A program made the position numbers and the translations under genes. From Amoebophrya sp. A120 (Eukaryota; Sar; Dinophyceae; Syndiniales; Amoebophryaceae), in contig CAJINV010000004.1 of assembly GCA_905178155.1 (NCBI GenBank), forward strand, positions 10,647,655 to 10,711,654: a DNA stretch of 64,000 bases. The letters are read 5' to 3'. Every line of letters begins with the position of its first letter. Positions within the stretch are counted from its first letter, which is position 1. Below are positions 43,501 to 52,755 of the stretch, in pieces. A model generated the notes under the pieces. It saw nothing but the letters and a program-made list of their open reading frames with translations. It did not search any database and was not told where the DNA came from.

Positions 43501-46500
43501 ACGCCGCAGTCAGAGCAAGCACTGGAACCGCTGCCGCAGCCGAATCATATGCCAGGAAAAATATGTAGTTTCAGTCTCAACGAATAACCTTTGCAGAGGA
43601 CTCAGCAACACAAATACGGTCAGCACGGAACACAGAATCTGTCATGCGTGAGACACAAGGGACGGATAGGGAAAGCATGTAATATGTAGTGAGGTCACCG
43701 AACGGTTCTAACCGGGGAGTTTTTTTGACAGCTCCCGTGAAAAACGACCGGCAGTTTTCAAGCGGCCGGAAGGCTTTTTTGACATAAAAAATTTTCAATT
43801 ATCAAGCGGCCGGGGCTTTGTTGTCAAACAAGCCCGGTCGAAAGCTATCGATTCGCACTGGATAAAACGACGCAGGGGAGCCGGCAAAAGGGGCGCCCTT
43901 CTGAGGCGCCCGCCGCCTTAGTTTCTGGCGATTTGGGGCGCCCAAAAAGGGGCGCGCAAAAAACGCGCCCAAAATCAGAACAGCGAAACAGCATGGCACG
44001 GCCGCGATTTCGGAGCATTTTGGGCGGCCGCGAAAGCGGCCGCCTTTTCGCCGTTTTCAGAGCCTGGGAAGCTTTGCAAAACGCGCTGGCGAGAAATATA
44101 AAAACGAAAAAAAGAAAAAGCGCGCCAGACGCGCAAAGCCAATCCGCATGCTATGGGCCCGATTTTTCGTCGCTTTTTGGGCGCCCCCCGTGGCGCCCGG
44201 ATCGGCCTCATAGCATGGGGGCTGGCTTTCGGAAAGGAATTTCGGAAATTTGCCAAAATTTGCGACGCTTATCAGGCGGCCGCCATACCGTGGGGCCTAA
44301 CGTTACTCACGGCGGTACGGCGGGCCCAGAAAAATCAAAGCCGCGACCAAGGCGGCGACCGGCAAGAAAACGCCCACGACCTCACTACCTCCGCCCCGGC
44401 GGCTATATTTGGTACAGAAGGCGCGTCCTCTCTCACCCGGCGAGCATGGCAGTATCGTGTTGAGACTGCGTACACAGTTTTTTTTTGCGACACATGAAGC
44501 ACCGTTTTCCACATCTGCAGTGGGAGAGACAAGGGCGTATCCAGTGTTATAAAAACTGTGTTGGTGTAGGTCTCTTGGGCTACTGAACACCATCAGTCAC
44601 AAATTCGCTCTGCATAAAAAGAAAAAAGACGCGTCATGCACAGGTAGTACAGCGGATTTAATTTTCCGTGAGAAGACGCTATCAAGGTTGTAGTATTCCC
44701 TCCACCGTAGCTGTACAAGTACATATTTTCTGCATCTCAGACTTGATGCACCAATGTAGGTGTTATTTTCTTCTTCGATAGGGGGCTAAGCAGGCTAACA
44801 GACAGGGCAGAGAGGACCGCGGCGCCCGCAGAGGTTGAGCACACCCTGCCACGCACCACAGCTGTAGTAGCCGCCTCGGGTGCAGCCCAGCAGCGACCAC
44901 CTGCGCAATTTACAGTGGGAGGAGCCGACCGAGCCACAGACGATGCTGTTGGACCGGAGATGACAAGAACGTTAACGACGGCCAGTCCGACAGTCCAGTC
45001 CGACAGTCGGAGAGCATCTCGTGTGACAGATGTTGTCCTTCCAAGCGGAGCTGAATTACGAACTGAGACCGACGTATGCGAGTGCACAGCTCCTCTCTTC
45101 GTTCTCATTTACTCCCATCATGCAAGAAATCATAAACACCGATGCGATTGCTCCACCCCTTGCATGATTTTGCCAGTCTTGTTTCACGCATGAAAATTTC
45201 ATCTCGGATCCCAAGCAGCACCACAATCTCACTCTGCGTGCAGACGTGTCGTGCGAGGGAAGCTCGTGCTGTCCTTTTGCTGGTGTTGCTGTAGAAGATC
45301 ATGCCACGCAAATGGGGGGGAGGGGGGGCTGTGCACTCTCAAACAACATCAAGAGCGGCAGCCAGAGCAGTTGGCTGCTGTATCTGCTTATGGATTGCAA
45401 TTTAGTGTCTGGGACTGAGTCTAAAAGGTTGCGACTTGTGGTGCTGCATTTGAATTCGATACAGATCATCTGTATTGCAACCTCACGGGTCATCCAAAAT
45501 ATGCTTGTGAATGATAGGCAAACGTTGCATTATTTTTCCAGACCAAGACATATTTTCATTCGCACTGGATACCGCTCGACAGCCTGTTGAAAACGGCGTT
45601 TGACGACGAGAAGCACCAGCAGACGTCCTTGCAAAGTCGAAAAATGGGCGAGAAAGTAACATCTTCAGGTGTAAGGATAGAAGGCTCAGCGCTCCTCGCT
45701 ACAACGGGGTCGACCTCCAAGACAGGTCGTGGCAGAACATCGACGTCTTCCGGAACGACCATAGCCGAAGATTCTGATTCCTCGTCGGAGTCGCTGCTAG
45801 CCGAGATATCATGGTGGACAACCCCCCCCTCTCCCCCTCGTCTCCCTCATTTATTTATAATAGGGCATGATGTCTACGTCTAGCAACACAAACAAGCTAC
45901 TAACACAAACAACCGGCAAAGTGCATTTTTTGCATGGCAAAGTCACCTCCGCGCGCGAACTATAGAGAGTGCAGTTTGCGATTGCGCTTCCAGAACTTCT
46001 CATGCAAATTAATTGAGCAAACTTATTACATACATGCACTTAGACAGACTCAGACAGGAAGATTCGGCATGTTGCAGAGCAAGAAACATGTGGGGGAGTG
46101 GGAGTTGTGCCCTTGCACACAAGAAGCCGCCCTCAGAACTTGAGGTGGACGACCCCGTTGATGTGGCGGAGTCGCGATTCTACTTGAAGTTCATGTGCAC
46201 GCTCGGAGCTTTCGTGCTCGTCATGGAGATCCTGACCGCGTTCAGCAACCCGGGAATCGTTATGCCTCGCAACTGCTCGTGTCTGGGTCTGGAACTACAC
46301 TGCAAGAATAAACTTCTCGACATTCATAATTATTCCAAGATTCGACCTGATCGACATTGTTCTAGACCCGGACATTATCCAAGAAAAAAACATTGTAGGT
46401 GTATACTTCTTTGGAGGAACAGCATTACAAATTTGTTTGGCATGACAGCAAAAACCTGTCATGCGCAGATAGTACGTGAAAACGCCCTTTAACAGACCCT

Positions 46501-49500
46501 ACGATGCATGCCAAGCATGACAGACGCAATCACTTTGCATGTTGCGCATCACAAACTTACAGTAACAGCGTTTTTTTCTTGGATAGACATCACATTTGCA
46601 GAGGATAACCCTGCCGCGCGCACCAAGGTCCGAGCGCCGCGGGCGACAGCTCTATCACCTGAAAAATTTTCGCTAAAGCGATGCCATATCTTATGTTTAT
46701 GGTCATGCATGAGCAAGTGGACTAGCCTGAGACATAAAGTTGTTCCACCAGCGCCAAGGGTCGGAGATGAAACACTTTTATCTTGGGTCAGGGTACTATA
46801 CCTAAGAATGACAAAAAATTTGGCTACTTATCGCATGCAAGATGACGAGACAAAAGTTTTCCTGGTTGATACACTGCCGCCAAGGCTGATGCTAGTCCGG
46901 GGGTGCGTGGTGAAGCAGAAATGGTGTCCGACTTGCGACATTTTCCGCCCGCCGCGGTCCAAGCACTTATGAGAATGCACAAGTTCGTCTTCCCCACCTC
47001 CTGTCATGTTGGAAGGCTGACAGCAGGGCTTCCCTAAGGAAATTAATCCTCCTCATGTGTCATGCAAAAGCCCACATCCTCCAGATCCAATGCTGTGCTC
47101 GCCTCTTGGCACTTTTTTTACACACGAAACCTTTCGCAAGTCCAAAGTCAAACAGGACTACATTTGAAGCGTAGAGCTGTTTTCATAAAAAGAGTGAATT
47201 ATCATGATTGCTGTTGCTTGTGATTGTGGATGTCATTTTGATGCTTGATATGGTGCTGATGACGGCAAATGACGGGGAGCGGAAGTTGTTCACTCTCATA
47301 GCAGTGTGCGTACTGCGACAACTGCGTCCTGCGCTTCGACCACCACTGTAAGTCTATCTATGGATGACGATATGTCTATGCTGGTGTTTCCGTTTATCTA
47401 TAGAAAAGAACAGAATTTTTTTGTCGCAGACGATAGCTACACCTGCCAGGCTGAATGTGAGTCGTAGGCTAGTTTCATAAGTGGTTTCACTTCATATCTG
47501 CGCATGACAAGTTTTTTGCTGTCATACCAATCTGATTTGTAAGGCTTTTCTTCCAAAAAAAGGATGATGTTTGTGATTCGCGTTTTGTGGCGAGATTTCT
47601 TCTCTGCTGCGAAACTTGCTTTGCAACTCGCAATACCTATGACCCAGAAAGTCGCAAAAAGGATTCAACAATTTGTCATGCTTTTTTGCCCTACCCCTAT
47701 AGAAACATCTCACGCGACACTCAGCAACAAGGCAAAAAATCAACTACATGCTACTTTCAGACCCAGACTTATTTGCAGTGGTGGATCTATAGACCCGTTG
47801 ATGTGCGTTTGTAGCAATTTGATTCACGTGTTCGTTGTATGTTGCGCTGTCATGAGAGAGCAGAAGTAATATGATTTATCTCCTGCTTCCACCTCAGGTA
47901 CTTGGCTCGGGAACTGCATTGGGCTCTTCAACTATCGCTTCTATCTTATCGCACGAAAAAACTTTACTTCCACTGTAAGAACGACTTGGCAGCGTTTGCA
48001 TCATAATTTTACCCTACATGCCGAATAAAGAATTACCCTGCGCTTTTGCTGAGGGAAAACACACCGACGAATCGATCCACTGTTTTGGACCAGAGGGTCC
48101 CAAGAAAACTAGACGTGACTGGTGAGTTCATGCTCACGTCCGGCCGGACGGGCGACACGCGACCACGGGTGGCGGCCGGCTTGCTGAAAAAGTAGATGAG
48201 GCGCGTCTGTAGCTCCTGCACGCTCTGCAGCGAAAGATGCGCCCGTCGCCCGCGTAGCCGGCCTCCCCGTTGACATACACCGCCCCCGGGCGGGAATGAG
48301 GCTACTTACAACATGCTGCTTCAATGAGCGTTTACACCACGACGCGCCGCTTGCGTTAGCATGCGTAGCTGCGGTGGTCCGTGCCCGGCGCCCGACGCCC
48401 GCACCGGACTAAGAAGAAAAAATAGGTCCCAACAAGCTCCTGACCATGCACTCAGGTCCTGCGTTCGGCCACAACTTTTTGAAACAAAGCTCGGAAACAA
48501 GGCTGCGACCTGCCCCCGGGCACCTGCCGTCCGTGACCTTCCCGGTCACGTCTAGGCCCTTTGTTATATTGCCAGGCATGTCGAGCAACAGAGCAGACAC
48601 TGCGTTGCACAAGTTTACTGTTTACTTATAGTACATGACAATAGTGAAGACGTTCAAGAAGTAGTTTTTGTTTGCGATAGATCTGGTGTTGATTTATTCC
48701 ACCACGTTGCTGCTCTCCCTGGTGCTCGTATCCGCGGTATCAAAAGGAAAAATCCCCCCACCCCATATCAAAAAGGAGTTTCTGATGCTGGATTTCAGTA
48801 CACAAACCAGATTTGTCTTGCAGTAGAGTACTGCAGGCCCATATCATGCCAATGTAGCGAGGTTTTGGCCTAGGCACTTAGCATGCGGAACGTCTCCGCT
48901 GTAGGCCCAACAGCATTACAAACCGCCTGCATAATGGGGCGGAGCCTCTGCCGTTGCTTTCTTGCAAGACAGACAATATCTGTGGTCACAAATCAGCATC
49001 ACAAATTCTCTGAGGCGTTCCTTTTCGATATGGGGAGGGGGGACTTTTCCCTTGAATACGCGGCCCACGTGATCACGCAGTCTGCACGGACAAAAAGCTT
49101 CCTCGAGTGTGTGATACCAATTGTAAAAATGTCTGGGTCCTCTGGAAATTTGTGATGCTGGGTGGCGTCTCATGATGAGGCTACAGATGCTGGCTCAGCA
49201 TGACAAGTTTCTGAGCTCCTAGGTGTTGCCTATTCTGCATGACGAACTGCGCTTCTGCATCACAGAAAAGCGGAGCTCTTGGGTAACGTGCATGACAGAT
49301 TTAAGGGTCATGCCAGACAAGGAAGCATGACAAACATGAATTCTTCCAGACCCAGACATTTTTACATTTGATATGTGACCAATCTAGACAACTTGACGCT
49401 CTACCTGTTCTACCTGTTTTGTCTCGTGGCGTGGTGCGGAGTTGCCCTCTTGGCCTTGTACCACAGCGGCATCACGTTGTACAACCTCACGACCAGCGAG

Positions 49501-49557
49501 CACGTCAAAAATGTGGACAAAGTGAATCCGTTCGACATGGGTACAACTACTCAATAA
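40592..49557 (+). CDS. DHHC-type protein S-acyltransferase split by at least 17 introners
   Basis: Exons read in frame: 40592-40668, 40853-40863, 41095-41148, 41337-41516, 41752-42108, 42395-42437, 42705-42737, 42940-43121, 43424-~43553, ~44781-45074, 45349-45388, 45577-45806, 46125-46273, 46610-46652, 46877-46967, 47306-47347, 47898-47946, 48685-48737, 49064-49114, 49379-49557. The product has an N-terminal YCKGFCVTGPKWFPF motif and TM1, then a ~400-residue disordered insertion, TM2, SNPGIV, and the zinc-binding Cys-rich domain KWCPTC...RPPRSKHC with CAYCDNCVLRFDHHC. Then WLGNCIGLFNYRFY, two further TM segments, the TTSEH (TTxE) motif and NPFD. It transfers palmitate to protein cysteines at endomembranes. 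The ~43554-44780 gap is unresolved, and the C-terminus may use another intron at about 49537. One GT-AG intron (47348-47897) splits the DHHC cysteine codon. Confidence 0.9.
40669..40847. mobile_element. Introner, family E
   Basis: Left TATCGCTCGTCCTGGTGTTA, right inverse with GCACCTGAGCGCACTATA. Exact target duplication cacaa. Internally has a 33-bp tandem phrase with CAACTGTTACAAT. Excision joins KKDKKH to KTIC in the DHHC gene. Confidence 0.92.
40864..41089. mobile_element. Introner, family C
   Basis: Left TATCGAGGAAAAAAATCATG, right inverse of TATGCAAGAAAAAAGCTGTG. Flanks ctgtt / cggct are weak. Excision keeps the DHHC frame open into WNVPEKPF. Confidence 0.75.
41149..41331. mobile_element. 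Introner, family D, diverged
   Basis: Left TATCCATCTGAAAAACCTAC, right TACGTTTTTCCTGAGGATG. Exact target duplication cgagt (41144-41148, 41332-41336). Excision joins LTKKSE to YGGGSN, restoring the DHHC N-terminal motif. Confidence 0.92.
41517..41746. mobile_element. Introner-like element, diverged
   Basis: Left end contains GCAAAGTGAAAAATAATG, right end GTTTGTTCACTTTGATA. Flanks cccgg / ccccg. Excision of element plus 5 bp places the following ~119 codons in the one frame that stays open. Confidence 0.65.
42109..42389. mobile_element. Introner, family D
   Basis: Left TATCCTCAGGAAAAACGTCC then CCACACCAGAGT, right GGGACGTTTTTCCGCAGGATG. Exact target duplication cgttc. Excision joins AEGPV to RVEDRV. 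Resembles 51044-51322 and 51388-51666. Confidence 0.94.
42438..42699 (+). mobile_element. Introner, family A, subfamily A1
   Basis: TATCAAATGTAAAAATATCT left, right end CACTTTTGCATTTGATA. Exact target duplication ttgcc. Excision joins DDPLP to ARPEQE. The interior closely matches 6596-6864 in the same orientation. Confidence 0.95.
42738..42934. mobile_element. Introner, family C-like
   Basis: Left TATCCCCGAGAAAAAAGCAG, right GTCTTTTTCTGTGGGATA. Exact target duplication ctatc. Excision joins EYTAL to SSAGIAG; the target itself contributes codon bases. Confidence 0.92.
43122..43418. mobile_element. Introner, family E
   Basis: Left end TAGAAATCGCTCAGGTGTTG, right end GCAGCACCTGAGCGGGCTAT then A. 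Flanks ggaca / tgacg are degenerate. Excision joins DEQD to TSFSSQR in frame. Confidence 0.75.
43684..44430 (+). repeat. GC-rich dispersed repeat, copy 1
   Basis: Shares a long ordered series of words with 51724-52545: AACCGGGGAGTTTTTTTGAC, AACGACCGGCAGTTTT, TTTTCAATTATCAAGCGGC, AAACGACGCAGGGGAGCC and CGACCTCACTA. It contains hairpins such as CATGCTATG...CATAGCATG. It lies in the unresolved large intron of the DHHC gene. The long open frames over it are composition artefacts. Confidence 0.85.
45075..45343. mobile_element. Introner-like element, diverged
   Basis: Left TATGCGAGTGCACAGCTCCT, right GGGCTGTGCACTCTCAAA. Flanks cgacg / caaca. Excision joins RTETDV to KSGSQ in frame in the DHHC gene. 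Confidence 0.72.
45389..45571. mobile_element. Introner, family A, diverged
   Basis: Left TATGGATTGCAATTTAGTGT then CTGGG, right CCAGACCAAGACATATTTTC to TGGATA. Flanks ctgct / ccgct, one mismatch. Excision joins WLLYLL to DSLLKTAF in frame. Confidence 0.85.
45807..46119. mobile_element. Introner-like element, poly-C termini
   Basis: Left TATCATGGTGGACAACCCCC, right GGGGGAGTGGGAGTTGTGCC to TTGCACA. Flanks cgaga / caaga, one mismatch. Excision joins LLAEK to PPSELEVDD just before TM2 of the DHHC protein. Confidence 0.75.
46274..46604. mobile_element. Introner, family A, interrupted by a second introner
   Basis: Left end TGCTCGTGTCTGGGTCTGGA. The right end, after removing the nested element, is TTCTAGACCCGGACATCACA then TTTGCAGAGG, recognisable family A. 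Flanks gcaac / ataac are diverged. Excision joins GIVMPRN to PAARTKV in frame. Confidence 0.78.
46376..46585. mobile_element. Introner, family C, nested in another introner
   Basis: Left TATCCAAGAAAAAAACATTG, right CGTTTTTTTCTTGGATA. Exact target duplication gacat (46371-46375, 46586-46590). The insertion point is inside the right terminal repeat of the family A element; removing it reconnects GGACAT with CACATTTGCAG. Confidence 0.94.
46653..46871. mobile_element. Introner-like element, diverged
   Basis: Left TATCACCTGAAAAATTTTCG, right inverse of TATCAACCAGGAAAACTTTT. Target duplication not visible (agctc / cactg). Excision joins APRATA to PPRLMLVRG in frame. Confidence 0.75.
46968..47300. 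mobile_element. Introner inside the zinc-binding DHHC domain
   Basis: Left TATGAGAATGCACAAGTTCG, right inverse of TATGAGAGTGAACAACTTCC. Flanks gcact / gcagt, one mismatch. Excision restores RPPRSKHC-AYCDNC. The zinc-ligand His codon CAC is only available from the left flank copy (the right copy would give Gln). Confidence 0.92.
47348..47897 (+). other. GT-AG intron splitting the DHHC cysteine codon, with a decayed introner end
   Basis: GTAAGT donor and CTCAG acceptor restore CAC-TGT-ACT-TGG (HCTW). Inside, CAGACCCAGACTTATTTGCA at about 47759 is a lone family A right terminus, and several GCATGACAA words occur, so an old introner may be decaying here. Confidence 0.8.
47947..48679. mobile_element. 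Long introner (733 bp), family C termini, GC-rich cargo
   Basis: Left TATCGCACGAAAAAACTTTA, right inverse of TATCGCAAACAAAAACTACT. Flanks tatct / gatct, one mismatch. Excision restores FNYRFY-LVLIYS; Tyr comes from the left flank, and the right copy would give Asp. The extra length is a GC-rich block (about 48060-48560) absent from other family C copies. Confidence 0.82.
48738..49058. mobile_element. Introner, family B
   Basis: Left TATCAAAAGGAAAAATCCCC then CCACCCCATAT, right ATATGGGGAGGGGGGACTTT to TTGAATA. Exact target duplication cgcgg. Excision joins LVLVSA to AHVITQ. Related to 10395-10716. Confidence 0.95.
49115..49373. mobile_element. Introner, family A, subfamily A2
   Basis: Left TACCAATTGTAAAAATGTCT, right end TTTTTACATTTGATA. 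Exact target duplication tgtga. Excision joins FLECV to TNLDNLTLY. Interior near-identical to 35044-35295 in the zinc-finger gene. Confidence 0.95.
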
Positions 49558-49827
49558 TCTTTTGCAAAATGAGTTATGACCATGGTCTCGGTCGTCCGTG
49601 AGAAAAAGAAATCCAGCCGGGCACTAACCGCTTCTTGATTTTGTCATGCGGATTTTCATTTTGAGATTGAGTTTCGATTGTATAATTTCCATTCACAGCA
49701 TTGGCATTGCTCTTGTTGATTGCCAAGAAGTAAGTACAACTTTGTACTACCTTGAAGGCACGTGATAAAAACAGGATGGGAGCGCAACGCGAAACACGTG
49801 TGGTGCAGTATCACACAGCACAAAAAT

Positions 49828-50038
49828 TATCGCAAGAAAAAACTGTTTCACTGTGAACTTGTGATGCAGAAAATGGACTGCAGAAGTGTGTGTCATGCTA
49901 CACATGCAAGACAATGGATTTCTAGCTGTGTTTTCCCTTAGGAACCCCGAATGACAGATTTTTAGTGTCATGCGTAAAACAAACTTGTGATGCAGATTTT
50001 GCAGAATCACCACAGTGAAACAGTTTTTTCGTGGGATA
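49828..50038. mobile_element. Introner-like element, family C, outside recognised coding sequence
   Basis: Left TATCGCAAGAAAAAACTGTT then TCACTGTG, right inverse ending GTGGGATA. Exact target duplication aaaat (49823-49827, 50039-50043). Confidence 0.92.
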
Positions 50039-51043
50039 AAAATGCATCACATTGTAGTACGGCGCTTTTGTAAGTGCAATAAAAATGATGATTAGGGCAC
50101 CAAGCAGCCAAATAGGTAGAGGAAACCACTACACATGTGAAGAACAGTGTCTCTCTCATTGGAGGGCCGGTAGATGCATACTGCTTCCTTGAGCAGAGCA
50201 AGTGCCTGAGCAGGACAAACCTTTCTAGTGCATTTAATTAGTAGTTTATAGGTGTTGCAGATCAGCAACGAAATCTATGCCTGCGCACCACCAGTCTGTT
50301 CGTGTGCTGGCTGGTTTGTTATGTGTGATATGCACACCGGAAACGCTAATCTCCGAAGGTGAGCACGTGGATCTCGTCTACGAGGGCATACAGGATGAGG
50401 AGCACGAAACTGTCAGTCTGGACTGACATCGCGTCGCAGTGGAACAAAACGCAGCATTGGGTGCAGTAACCCTGCTTATGATGCGGTGTGTGAAGCCGAA
50501 ACATGAAGTCATTGTGTATCAAGATCATGATCAACATCATCAGTGCAAACGATGAACACGGAGAATGAATAAATCCCGCACAGAGAGTGGATATTTTTGA
50601 TCTTAGAAAAATTGCTTTCAGTGGCACATTATCCACTGCAGATTATATATACGCCTGGGTCCTCTGGCGGCTTGTCATGCTGGAAACTTGTAGATTCTGA
50701 AACGCTTTGAATTTGTGAGGTCAAGCATCAGTCAGAAACTGTTGGAATTCCTTAGCATAAAAATTGCGTAGCCTGCATGAGAAACTGCGTTTTATTTGCG
50801 TGACAAGTAACAAGGATCTTCTTGTGCATTTGTTGGTCCTCTTGCGAATACAGATTTTAGTATAAGAAAGGGAATTTTTATGTTAAACGAAAAAGCGTTT
50901 AGCGACCCAGATCGATAGAATTTGCAATGCATAAACAGCCCCAGCAGATGATACCAGCAGAAGTTAGTAGCAGCGGACGGAGTCGCGCCACAGTTCTTTC
51001 AGTGATGACATGGTATGTAATACGCAGAACAAGTTTATTCGGT

Positions 51044-51322
51044 TATCCTGAGTAAAAACGTACCCACACCAGAGTCAGGAAGAGGATTTTGCAACACAAG
51101 CCTAGGAGTTTTGTGAGTCACGCATGACAAGTTGCGCTATGCAGTGTAGTGCAGGTTAGCAAGTGCAGCCGCATCACAGATTCATCTGCTCATCCTGTTC
51201 ACAGCATCACAAATTCCAAAACACGATTGGAAATGGCTCTCATGGGGATGCGCATTACAAGTTTTCCTGTCTTTGCAAATCTGCATTACAACTCTGGCGT
51301 GGGTACGTTTTTACTCAGGATA
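51044..51322. mobile_element. Introner-like element, family D
   Basis: Left TATCCTGAGTAAAAACGTAC then CCACACCAGAGT, right inverse ending ACTCAGGATA. Exact target duplication tcggt. Confidence 0.92.
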
Positions 51323-51387
51323 TCGGTGTGCAGCTGCGGTGTGCGTGTGGATCCGTCGAGCCGAAGCTGCTGTGTTGGATAAATCCC

Positions 51388-51666
51388 TATCCTGAGTAAA
51401 AACGTACCCACACCAGAGTCAGGATGGGGAATCTGCTAGACAAATCAGCCAGCTTTGGTTGTTTGGCATGACAAGTTTGTCCGCGTAGTGTAGTGCTGTT
51501 TGAGCTAGTTTAGCAGCATTACAGATCTAGTATCTCGTGCTGATTGGAGCATGACAAATTTCAAAACCGCATTAGAAAACGCTTCTCATGGGGCTCTGCA
51601 TGAGAAACATTTTAAGCATACAGAGTTGCATGACAACTATGGTGTGGGTACGTTTTTACTCAGGAT
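51388..51666. mobile_element. Introner-like element, family D
   Basis: Same terminal repeats as 51044-51322, only 65 bp away and in the same orientation. Flanking duplication aatccc (5-6 bp). The interior resembles 42109-42389 and 51044-51322. Confidence 0.92.
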
Positions 51667-51723
51667 AAATCCCATGCAAGTGTTCAATCAAATAACGCTG
51701 CTCCCTTGGTGGTTACTGTGGTA

Positions 51724-52545
51724 TGTAGTGAGCAGGTCATCGAGCGGCTGTAACCGGGGAGTTTTTTTGACATCCATCTCGCAAAACGACCGGCAGTTTT
51801 GAAGTGGCCGGAAGCGTTTTTGGACATAAAAAGTTTTCAATTATCAAGCGGCTTTGGCTGTGTCGGCACCAAATCGCCAGCGGGTTCTATCGGTCGCCGC
51901 TTGAAAAAACGACGCAGGGGAGCCAGCGAAAGCGGCGCCCGTCTGAGGCGCCCACCGCCTCGGTTTCTGGCGGTTTGGGGTGCCCGAAAAGGGGTGCCAA
52001 AAAAATGCCAAGACGAGATAAAGCACGGATCCGCATGGTGTGGGCCCCATTTTTGCCCACTTTTTGAGGTCGCAAAGCCGGCCACCAAAATCATGCACTT
52101 GTAACGCGGTGAGCAGGGCAAAAAGTGCGACTTTTCAGCAAAAAAAAAATAAAAAAATGCGAACGCCGCCAAAATCTGAGGGCTAACCCACATGCTATGC
52201 GCCCGGTTTGGGGCGCCCAAGGGGCCGGCCCTGGCGGAGGCCCTTCGGGGGACATAGCATGTGGGCAAGCGTTTCGATTCTGGGGGCGGCAGGGGCGCGG
52301 CTTTTCAACAAAAAAAACCAAAGGGCGCGAATTTCGCCAAAAGCAGCAAGCTAGCCCGCATGATATAGGCCCGATTTGGGGGCCCATAGGGCCGACCCTG
52401 GCGGAGGCCCTTGCGGGGCCATAGCGTGCGGGAAAAAGTTTCGTCTCTGAAAAGAGAAAAAACCCCGGCGCCGTCCAGTCAAAAAATCCCGGCGCGACCT
52501 CACTATCTACCTCCGCGGACGCGGCTATTCTTGGTAAAAAGAATT
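51724..52545 (+). repeat. GC-rich dispersed repeat, copy 2
   Basis: Diverged partner of 43684-44430. Contains at least two tandem sub-units, each with a hairpin: ACATGCTATG...CATAGCATGT and CCGCATGATAT...CATAGCGTGCGG. Non-coding. Confidence 0.85.
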
Positions 52546-52755
52546 TATACCTCGATGCCCATATTCCGTCTTCCTGCGTTATTCGCTCCGTCCTTCTAGC
52601 AAACACAAGTATGTGTTGTGGAACATGGAACGTTCGTTAGAAATGAATTCCATTGCGGTTTTCTGTCATTCATCTTGTTTGTCATTTTGAACTGGTGGGT
52701 TATTGTGTCGGAACAAAAAGCGGGAACGAGGGAGAAGCTTTCGCAAATACTTAAA

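Larger units (their letters stand above)
49558..52755. other. Long spacer with introner-like elements and possible unassigned exons
   Basis: Holds three introner-like elements (49828, 51044, 51388) and GC-rich repeat copy 2. Short open stretches near 50259-50330 (CLRTTSLFVCWLVCYV) and between the 51-kb elements (CACGSVEPKLLCWINPM, then LLPWWLLWY after 51666) look like membrane-protein exons, but I cannot join them into a gene. Confidence 0.45.

Noticed and set aside
49537-49736. Extra C-terminal DHHC exon ending ALALLLLIAKK
   Set aside because: A GT-AG intron (GTACAACT to TTCACAG) would add these residues in frame before a stop, but the unspliced frame also stops at once. I cannot decide, so the simpler stop at 49557 is used.
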